Below, piece by piece: positions 51,677 through 58,015 of a stretch of DNA of 58,015 nt. The translations under genes and the position numbers were made by a program. Position 1 is the stretch's first letter. The number at the start of each line of letters is the position of its first letter. Below the pieces are notes generated by a model that ran no database searches, was not told the origin of the DNA, and saw nothing but the letters and a program-made list of their open reading frames with translations. The DNA comes from Rhodoplanes roseus (GTDB lineage Bacteria; Pseudomonadota; Alphaproteobacteria; Rhizobiales; Xanthobacteraceae): NCBI RefSeq assembly GCF_003258865.1, contig NZ_NPEX01000007.1:1-58015 (forward strand), written 5' to 3'.

Positions 51677-52151
51677 CGGATTAGTTTGGGGTCTCTTAAC
51701 GCGACGGGTCCATCTTTTTCTCCTGCCATTGCTTCCGCCTTAACAGTACAGAACGCCGTGGATTCTTAGATAATTTGGACTTAAGCGCGGCCGGGCTCCG
51801 GAGTTTTGAATTTCGCTCCAACCGCTTGATATGAAATTATTTTTTCCGACCCCCAAAATGATCTTCCGGCCTCCACTCGGTACTGGTCCACCGGCCGCAA
51901 AACGGAGGTTCGGCACCACCGCGCTGGCGCGCCCGCGCCCGTGCCGCTTCCGCGCCCCACGCCGGAGTCCGCGGGACGGTTCAGAACCGACCCGCGACCC
52001 GCCCCCGAGTGACCGGGCCGATGCAGCGCCGCTGCACGTCCGGGGGAACGGCTACTTTCCCGCGAGGTGGCCCAGGTATTGCTTTCCTGTTCGCCTGACC
52101 CCGGCGCGCCTTCAGGCCCGCCCCTCTCTCCATCCAAGGACCCTCCTCGCC
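51677..52151. other. Divergent intergenic region, 475 bp
   Basis: It separates the GGDEF-EAL gene from the amino-acid ABC operon. Bases 51700-51870 are AT-rich and should carry one or both promoters. No convincing -35/-10 pair or operator was picked out. A 118-codon minus-strand reading at 51781-52137 has a random composition and was not accepted. Confidence 0.5.
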
Positions 52152-52943
52152 ATGTTGTCGAAACGATTTGTCCTCGCCCTCCTCGGCCTGTCCCTGTCGT
52201 CCATCGCGTTCGGAACCGCTCAGGCGCAGACCGCGCTCGACGACGTCATGAAATCCAAGACCGTCAAGATCGGCGTTCCGACCGACTATCCGCCCTACGG
52301 CTTCGTCGGGCCCGACCTGAAGCCGATCGGCCTCGACATCGACATCGCGAACCTGATCGCCACCAAGCTCGGCGTGAAGGCGGAGTTCGTGCCCGTCGTG
52401 AGCGCCAACCGCATCCCCTACCTGCAGACCAAGAAGATCGACCTGATCGTCGCGACCCTCGGGCGCAACGAGGAGCGGGCCAAGATCATCGACTTCAGCC
52501 ACGCCTACGCGCCATTCTACCAGGGCGTCTTCGCCCTCAAGACGACCGAGATCAAAACGTTCGACGATCTCGCCGGCAAGACGGTGGCGGTCGCCCGCGG
52601 CGCCATGGAGGACGAGATGTTGGCCACGATGGCGCCCCCCACGACGATCGTGAAGCGGTTCGAGGACCAGGCCGCCACCACGGCCGCCTTCGCGGCCGGC
52701 CAGACCCAGGTGATCGCCACCAGCGTCTCCAACATCGGCATCCTGAGCCAGAAGAACCCGAGCCTCGGCGTCGAATACAAGCTCCTGCTGCGCGACAGTC
52801 CGTGCTTCGTCGGCATCGGCAAGGGCGAGGACGCGCTCCGCGCCAAGGTCAACGAGATCATCCTGGCCGCCAAGGCGGACGGCACGATCGAAAAGCTGTC
52901 GCAGAAGTGGCTCAAGCGCGGAATGGGCGACCTGCCGCTGTGA
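52152..52943 (+). CDS. Polar amino acid ABC transporter substrate-binding protein
   Basis: A 263-residue SBP_bac_3 protein. A Sec signal ends at AQAQ; the mature part has VKIGVPTDYPPYGFVGPDLK, GLDIDIANLIATKLGV and VAVARGAMEDEMLATM. The Asp/Arg ligand-contact positions of the amino-acid binding group appear present. It is the first gene of a four-gene ABC operon. Confidence 0.94.
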   Translation: MLSKRFVLALLGLSLSSIAFGTAQAQTALDDVMKSKTVKIGVPTDYPPYGFVGPDLKPIGLDIDIANLIATKLGVKAEFVPVVSANRIPYLQTKKIDLIVATLGRNEERAKIIDFSHAYAPFYQGVFALKTTEIKTFDDLAGKTVAVARGAMEDEMLATMAPPTTIVKRFEDQAATTAAFAAGQTQVIATSVSNIGILSQKNPSLGVEYKLLLRDSPCFVGIGKGEDALRAKVNEIILAAKADGTIEKLSQKWLKRGMGDLPL

Positions 52944-53038
52944 GCCGGACGGTCTCGTATCGCCCGCCCCGGCGTCCCGGCCGGGGCGTCGCGCGGCCGG
53001 CCTGACCCCGTGCACTCTCCGCCATCCGGATCCGGTTC

Positions 53039-53701
53039 ATGCGCGTCGCCCTCGATTTCTGGCCCGTCCTGATCCAGTGGCCGCTCCTGCTGGAAGGCGC
53101 GGCGTGGACCCTGGGGCTGACCGCCGTCGCCACCCTGCTCGGCTCGGCGATCGGCATCGCTTGCGCCTGGACCCGGGCCAACGGGCCGTGGCCGCTGCGC
53201 GCCGCGGCCGGCGTCTATGTCGAGCTGATCCGCAACACGCCGTTCATCGTGCAGCTCTTCTTCGTGTTCTTCGGCCTCCCGGCGGCCGGAATCAAGCTCA
53301 CCCCGCTCACCGCCTCGATCCTGGCCATGACGATCAATCTCGGCGCCTATGCGACCGAGATCATCAGGGCCGGAATCATCTCCACGCCGCGCGGCCAGAT
53401 CGAGGCGGCGGAGAGCCTCGCTCTGTCGCGGCTCCAGGTGTTCACCCACATCGTGCTGCCGCCGGCCTTGAAGCGGGTCTGGCCGGCCCTGGTGAGCCAG
53501 ATCATCATCGTGATGCTCGGCTCGGCCGTGTGCGGGCAGATCTCGATGGAGGAGCTCAGCCACGCGGCCAATCTCATCCAGAGCCGCAACTTCCGCGCCT
53601 TCGAGGCCTATATCCTGGCGACGCTGGTCTACCTGGTGCTCGCCGTGCTGGTGCGCCGCCTGCTCTACTGGGCCGGCCCCCGCTTCGTCTTCGGCCGGTG
53701 A
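53039..53701 (+). CDS. Polar amino acid ABC transporter permease (HisQ/HisM type), first
   Basis: A 220-residue HisM-type permease with about five membrane helices. VELIRNTPFIVQLFFVFFGL and the EAA loop IEAAESLALSRLQVFTHIVL are diagnostic. It pairs with the next gene to form the channel. Confidence 0.93.
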   Translation: MRVALDFWPVLIQWPLLLEGAAWTLGLTAVATLLGSAIGIACAWTRANGPWPLRAAAGVYVELIRNTPFIVQLFFVFFGLPAAGIKLTPLTASILAMTINLGAYATEIIRAGIISTPRGQIEAAESLALSRLQVFTHIVLPPALKRVWPALVSQIIIVMLGSAVCGQISMEELSHAANLIQSRNFRAFEAYILATLVYLVLAVLVRRLLYWAGPRFVFGR

Positions 53702-53711
53702 GAGGCGCACG

Positions 53712-54365
53712 ATGGTCGACTTCACCCTGTGGGACATCCTGCGCAACCTGCTGCTCGCGGCGCGTTGGACCATCGTCCTGTCGCTCGTCGCCTTCGTCGG
53801 CGGTGGTGCCGTCGGGCTCGTCCTGCTGGTCGTCCGCCTCGGCCGGAACCGCATCGCCGAAAGCCTGATCGCCGGCTACGTGCAGGTGTTCCAGGGCACG
53901 CCGCTGCTGATGCAGCTCTTCCTCCTCTATTTCGGGATCGCGCTGTTCGGCATCGACACCTCGCCCTGGGTCGCGGCCTGCCTGGCGCTCACCCTCTACA
54001 CCTCGGCCTATCTCACCGAGATCTGGCGCGGCTGCGTCGATGCCGTCCCGCGCGGCCAGTGGGAGGCTTCGGCGAGCCTGGCGCTGAGCTTCGGCCAGCA
54101 GCTCTCCCACGTCGTCCTGCCGCAGGCCCTGAAGATCGCCGTGCCGCCGACCGTCGGTTTCCTGGTCCAGGTCGTCAAGGGCACGGCACTCGCCTCCGTC
54201 ATCGGCTTCGTCGAGCTGACCAAGGCCGGCGGCATGATCGCCAACGTCACCTACGAACCGCTGCTCGTCTACGGCTGCGTGGCGCTGATCTATTTCACGA
54301 TCTGCTTCCCGATCAGCCTCTACGCCGGCGTCTTGGAAAGGAAGCTCCATGTCGGCCAGCGCTGA
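53712..54365 (+). CDS. Polar amino acid ABC transporter permease, second
   Basis: A 217-residue permease homologous to the preceding one. The conserved blocks are [20 protein letters not shown] and the EAA loop [20 protein letters not shown]. It starts 10 bp after the first permease and overlaps the ATPase gene by 17 bp, indicating translational coupling. Confidence 0.93.
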   Translation: MVDFTLWDILRNLLLAARWTIVLSLVAFVGGGAVGLVLLVVRLGRNRIAESLIAGYVQVFQGTPLLMQLFLLYFGIALFGIDTSPWVAACLALTLYTSAYLTEIWRGCVDAVPRGQWEASASLALSFGQQLSHVVLPQALKIAVPPTVGFLVQVVKGTALASVIGFVELTKAGGMIANVTYEPLLVYGCVALIYFTICFPISLYAGVLERKLHVGQR

Positions 54366-55149
54366 CCCGTCCGCAACGAATGCCGTGCTGGTCGCCCCTC
54401 ATACCGAGATCGGCGCGCCGGTGGTGCGCATCACCGCGCTCCGGAAGTCGTTCGGCGAGCTCGAGGTGCTCAAGGGCATCGACCTCGACGTGATGCGGGG
54501 CGAAGTGGTCGCGGTCATCGGCAAGAGCGGCTCGGGAAAGAGCACCCTGCTCCGCTGCATCAACGGGCTCGAGGTGTTCCAGCAGGGCTCGCTGGTGGTC
54601 GACGGCAAGCCGCTGCTGCACGAGAGCGCCCTGGCCATGCGCGAGCTGCGCCAGCGCGTCGGCATGATCTTCCAGAGCTTCAACCTGTTCCCGCATCTCT
54701 CCGTCGGCCGCAACGTGATGCTGGCGCCACGCCTGGTGAAGAAGCGCAAGGCGGAGGAGAACGAGGCGCGCGCCCGCCAGCTCCTGGAGCGCGTCGGGCT
54801 CGCGGAAAAGTTCGACGCGATGCCGGATCAGCTCTCCGGCGGCCAGCAGCAGCGCGTCGCCATCGCCCGGGCACTCGCCATGGATCCGGCCGTGATGCTG
54901 TGCGACGAGATCACCAGCGCGCTCGATCCCGAGCTGGTCGGCGAGGTTCTCAGGGTGGTGGAGTCGCTCGCCGAGGAGGGCATGACGCTCCTCATGGTGA
55001 CGCACGAGATGGGCTTCGCCCGGAAGGTCGCCGACCGCGTCATCTTCATGCATCAGGGCCGGGTGCACGAATCAGGCACACCCGAGGCGATCTTCGGAGC
55101 CCCGCAGACGCCGGAGCTCAAGCAGTTCCTGTCGTCGCTGCACGACTGA
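54349..55149 (+). CDS. Polar amino acid ABC transporter ATP-binding protein (GlnQ type)
   Basis: A 266-residue ATPase. Walker A is GKSGSGKST, the signature is [16 protein letters not shown], Walker B is [14 protein letters not shown], and the switch His is in MVTHEMGFA. The first 30 residues are an extra leader before [20 protein letters not shown]. It energises the two permeases. Confidence 0.95.
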   Translation: MSASADPSATNAVLVAPHTEIGAPVVRITALRKSFGELEVLKGIDLDVMRGEVVAVIGKSGSGKSTLLRCINGLEVFQQGSLVVDGKPLLHESALAMRELRQRVGMIFQSFNLFPHLSVGRNVMLAPRLVKKRKAEENEARARQLLERVGLAEKFDAMPDQLSGGQQQRVAIARALAMDPAVMLCDEITSALDPELVGEVLRVVESLAEEGMTLLMVTHEMGFARKVADRVIFMHQGRVHESGTPEAIFGAPQTPELKQFLSSLHD

Positions 55150-55174
55150 GGCCGGCTCGCCGGCAAGAACGCGA

Positions 55175-55197
55175 ATGCCCGGCACGAGGCCGGGCAT
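55175..55197. terminator. Hairpin between convergent genes
   Basis: ATGCCCGGC-ACGAG-GCCGGGCAT is a perfect 9-bp stem 25 bp after the ATPase stop and 39 bp before the stop of the minus-strand CoA-transferase gene. The same stem with a reversed loop occurs at 35336-35356. Confidence 0.65.
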
Positions 55198-55236
55198 CAC
55201 GGGTCGGAGGACGACCGTCGGAGCGAAGAGCCTGCG

Positions 55237-56760
55237 TTACTCCGCGGCGCTCTTCATCTGGTTGGCCCGCCACTCGGGAAGGAAGCTGAACGCCTCGTTC
55301 AGCAGATGGGGCGTGTGGCGGCCCGGCGAGCTCTCGAGCGCCCGGCTGAAGTACTCGTGCAGGGCCGGCTTGTAGTCCGGATGCGCGCAGTTCTCGATGA
55401 CGACCTTGGCGCGCTGCTTCGGCGACAGGCCACGCAGGTCGGCGAGGCCCTGCTCGGTGACGATCACGTGGACGTCGTGCTCGGTGTGGTCGACGTGGGT
55501 GACCATCGGGACGATGCAGGAGATCGCGCCGTTCTTCGCCGTCGACGGCGTCATGAAGATCGACAGGAAGGCGTTGCGGGCGAAGTCGCCCGACCCGCCG
55601 ATGCCGTTCATGATCGAGGTGCCGGCGATGTGGGTCGAATTCACGTTGCCGTAGATGTCCGCCTCGATCAGGCCGTTCATCGCGATGATGCCGAGACGAC
55701 GGATCACCTCCGGATGGTTGCTGATCTCCTGCGGGCGCAGGATCACGCTCTTCTTGAACTCGGCGGCGTTCTGGTTGAACTCCAGCGCGGCCTCCGGGCT
55801 GAGCGAGACGGCGGTGGCCGAGGCGAACCGCATCTTGCCGGCCTTGATGAGGTCGAGCATGCCGTCCTGCAGAACCTCGGTGTAGGAGGTCAGGTCCTCG
55901 AACGGACCGTCGATCAAGCCGCTGAGCACCGCGTTGGCGACGTTGCCCACGCCCGACTGCAGCGGCAGCATGCCGCGCGGCAGGCGGCCCCGCTTCACCT
56001 CGTGCTCGAGGAACTCGAGGATGTGGCCAGCGATCCGCTTGGAGTTCACGTCGGCCGGCGTGAACGGCGTGTTGCGGTCGGCGCTGTTGGTCTCGATCAC
56101 CCCGACGACCTTGCTGAGGTCGACGTTGTAATAGCGGTCGCCGATGCGATCACCCGGATTGTTGATCGGGACCGGACGACGATCCGGCGGGCGACGAGTG
56201 CCGTAATAAATGTCGTGCATCCCGTCGAGGCCGAGATTAACCCAGGAGTTCACCTCGAGGATGATCTTGTCGGCCTGGTCGAGCCAGGTCTTGTTGTTGC
56301 CGATCGAGTTCGCCGGAACCAGCCGCCCGTCCTCGAGCACGGCGGCGACTTCCACCACGGCCACGTCGAGCTTGCCGAGAAAGCCGAACCAGGCGTACTG
56401 CGCGACGTGCGAGAGATGAATGTCGGTGTATTCCATCTCGCCGGAGTTGATCTGCTTGCGGCAGATCGGATCGGACTGATAGGGCAGCCGCATCGCGCAG
56501 CCGTTGACCTTCGCGAGCGCACCGTCGAGCTCGGGTGCCGTCGATGCGCCGGTCCACACGCCGACCCGGAACGGCTCGCCGCGGGCATGCGCAGCCTCGA
56601 TGCGCTGGGCGAGCGCGAGCGGCACGGCCTTCGGATATCCGGCGCCGGTGAAGCCGCTCATCCCCACATTGGCTCCCGGCGGAATGAGCGCGGCTGCTTC
56701 GGCGGCCGACATGATCTTCGAACGAAGGGTGGGATTTAGAATGCGCGCGGCGTTGGACAT
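55237..56760 (-). CDS. Acetyl-CoA hydrolase/CoA-transferase family enzyme
   Basis: A 507-residue enzyme of the acetyl-CoA hydrolase/succinyl-CoA:acetate CoA-transferase family. SGFTGAGYPKAVPLALAQRI, WTGASTAPELDGALA, LPLQSGVGNVANAVLSGL and GTSIMNGIGGSGDFARNAFL are conserved; the catalytic Glu is probably in GVIETNSADRNTPFT. It transfers CoA between acetate and succinate or hydrolyses acetyl-CoA. The ATG at 56760 gives the family start (NAARILNPTLRSKIM). It is a single-gene unit. Confidence 0.94.
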   Translation of the reverse strand: MSNAARILNPTLRSKIMSAAEAAALIPPGANVGMSGFTGAGYPKAVPLALAQRIEAAHARGEPFRVGVWTGASTAPELDGALAKVNGCAMRLPYQSDPICRKQINSGEMEYTDIHLSHVAQYAWFGFLGKLDVAVVEVAAVLEDGRLVPANSIGNNKTWLDQADKIILEVNSWVNLGLDGMHDIYYGTRRPPDRRPVPINNPGDRIGDRYYNVDLSKVVGVIETNSADRNTPFTPADVNSKRIAGHILEFLEHEVKRGRLPRGMLPLQSGVGNVANAVLSGLIDGPFEDLTSYTEVLQDGMLDLIKAGKMRFASATAVSLSPEAALEFNQNAAEFKKSVILRPQEISNHPEVIRRLGIIAMNGLIEADIYGNVNSTHIAGTSIMNGIGGSGDFARNAFLSIFMTPSTAKNGAISCIVPMVTHVDHTEHDVHVIVTEQGLADLRGLSPKQRAKVVIENCAHPDYKPALHEYFSRALESSPGRHTPHLLNEAFSFLPEWRANQMKSAAE

Positions 56761-57147
56761 GATTTCCGTTTCGACGTGTGGGGGTTCACGGTTCTTCGCC
56801 AGTCGGGCTGGACTTATACGCGCACGCTGCGTCGAACTATCCGACGAACAACTTACTGGTGCTGCCCGAATGCCTCCCATGCGTCGGGAACGTACGAGCG
56901 GCGGTAGATCCCCACGCATCGCTCGCGCGTCCCGCACCGCGCAGCCCGATTTTTGAACCGACTGCCGTGTTTTGTCGCACCACGGGTCGCCCCCGTTAAC
57001 GGTTAGTCAAAGCGCTTCGCTTACCGTTGCGTGTACCCGCCCCGCCGGGGGCGTTCGAACACTCCGTCGCGTGCACGATGGACCGTCCGCGACAGGACAT
57101 TTCCGCGCCCGTCCGGGCCGGACGTTCCCTGCGAGGCGCGTCGAGTC
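56761..57147. other. Divergent intergenic region, 387 bp
   Basis: It separates the CoA-transferase gene from the DUF2336 gene. No gene is supported. A TATAAG element on the minus strand near 56816 could be a -10 box for the CoA-transferase gene, but no convincing -35 partner is seen. Confidence 0.5.
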
Positions 57148-58015
57148 ATGGCCGAGCCGACCCGTGTGATCGACGAACTCGACGAGACGCTCGCGAGCGG
57201 CACGGCGACGGATCGGACACGGTTGCTCCAGCGGGTGACGGATCTCTATCTCGACGGCGCCATCCACTATTCCGACGATCAGATCGCCCTGTTCGACGAC
57301 GTGCTCGGCCGGCTGCTCGTCGACATCGAGGAGAGCGCCAAGCGCGAGCTCGCGCGGCGGCTCGCCGCCGCTCCGGTTCCGCCCCCGAAGGTCGCCCGCA
57401 CCCTCGCGCTGGACACGGCGCCCGCCGTCGCGGCCCCGATGCTCATCCATATGGACGGCCTGGAAGACGCCGATCTGCTCGCCTGCGCCCGCAAAGGCAG
57501 CCAGGTGCATCTGCTCGCGATCACCAAACGTCCCAAGGTGAGCGAGCCCGTGACCGACGTGCTGGTCGTCCGCGGCAGCGACATCGTGGTGCGGAGCGTC
57601 GCGGACAACGCCGGCTCTCGGTTCTCGGACGCCGGCTACGGCGCGCTGGTGCGCCGCGCCGACGGCGACGACGTCCTGGCTGCGCGGGTCGGCCGCCGGC
57701 CCGACCTTCCCCGCCATCATTTCGTGCGTCTGCTGGCCAAGGCCTCGGACGCGGTGCGCGATCAGCTCCAGACGAGCCGGGCCGAGCAGCCGGGCGACAT
57801 CCGCAACATCGTCGCCCGGGTCACCGACGCGATCGCCGCCCGCACGGCGGCCGAGTCCAACGACTACGCGGCCGCGACGGCCGAGGTCGAGGCGCTCGAC
57901 CGGGCCGGCGGCCTCGGCGAGGCGGCCGTGCGGGACTTCGCCGCCGGCGGCAAGTTCGAGCACACGGCTGCGGCGCTGGCGCGGCTCGCCGATCTCCCGC
58001 TGCCGACGATCGAGC
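57148..58015 (+). CDS. DUF2336 family protein, 3' end outside the window
   Basis: The ATG at 57148 opens a frame with no stop to the window edge, giving 289 visible residues. The DUF2336 pattern is clear: LLQRVTDLYLDGAIHYSDDQ, LFDDVLGRLLVDIEESAKRE and LDTAPAVAAPMLIHMDGLED. The protein is soluble and helix-rich with heat-repeat character, and is found almost only in alphaproteobacteria. Its molecular function is not established. Confidence 0.88.
   Translation, partial: MAEPTRVIDELDETLASGTATDRTRLLQRVTDLYLDGAIHYSDDQIALFDDVLGRLLVDIEESAKRELARRLAAAPVPPPKVARTLALDTAPAVAAPMLIHMDGLEDADLLACARKGSQVHLLAITKRPKVSEPVTDVLVVRGSDIVVRSVADNAGSRFSDAGYGALVRRADGDDVLAARVGRRPDLPRHHFVRLLAKASDAVRDQLQTSRAEQPGDIRNIVARVTDAIAARTAAESNDYAAATAEVEALDRAGGLGEAAVRDFAAGGKFEHTAAALARLADLPLPTIE

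Noticed and set aside
51781-52137. A 118-codon minus-strand reading in the divergent gap
   Set aside because: Low-complexity Gly/Arg/Ser/Pro composition, no recognisable domain; the region is better explained as promoter DNA for the two flanking genes.

Overview
The window is a GC-rich chromosomal segment, most likely from an alphaproteobacterium of the Hyphomicrobiales. The pointers are the hsp20-DUF1150-ptsN neighbourhood, a ROSE-like RNA thermometer behind an RpoH-type promoter, a DUF2336 protein, many Liv, Aap and Tct solute-binding proteins, and long palindromic intergenic repeats typical of that order. No rRNA, tRNA, CRISPR array, insertion sequence or prophage was seen.

Layout. 1-5.9 kb: the tail of a ferredoxin reductase, a complete branched-chain amino-acid type ABC operon (livKHMGF) whose last gene carries a one-base frameshift, and a hemerythrin-like protein. 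6-10.5 kb: accessory island with a frameshifted DUF3883 gene, a probable polymorphic toxin with a PD-(D/E)XK-like nuclease end, and three tandem paralogous genes that look like an expanding immunity array. The middle paralog is a mosaic of its two neighbours inside a 533-bp perfect direct repeat. 10.8-16.5 kb: a COG0523 metallochaperone GTPase behind a Zur-box-like operator, then an RND efflux pump and its adaptor.

17-34 kb: mixed housekeeping and stress genes: orphan solute-binding proteins, an LssY_C protein, an Orn/Lys/Arg decarboxylase with a GNAT acetyltransferase, a TDT/SLAC1 channel, a DnaQ-like exonuclease, an MFS protein, a secreted caspase-like protein, manganese catalase, an alpha/beta hydrolase lipoprotein, an L,D-transpeptidase and ketopantoate reductase. 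34.4-36 kb: heat-shock module (RpoH promoter, ROSE-like thermometer, hsp20, DUF1150) facing ptsN.

37-46 kb: a carbohydrate-acid locus. A Gfo/Idh/MocA dehydrogenase and a tripartite tricarboxylate transporter (tctCBA) on the plus strand converge on a minus-strand set with Eda, KdgK, a GH88-type unsaturated glucuronyl hydrolase and an SDR. The logic is uptake of a uronate or oligouronate, release of the unsaturated uronic acid, and conversion through KDG and KDPG to pyruvate and glyceraldehyde 3-phosphate. 46.8-49 kb: an unrecognised 306-residue protein with its own promoter next to an EamA exporter. 49-58 kb: a GGDEF-EAL sensor, a polar amino-acid ABC transporter, an acetyl-CoA hydrolase/CoA-transferase, and the start of a DUF2336 protein running off the end.
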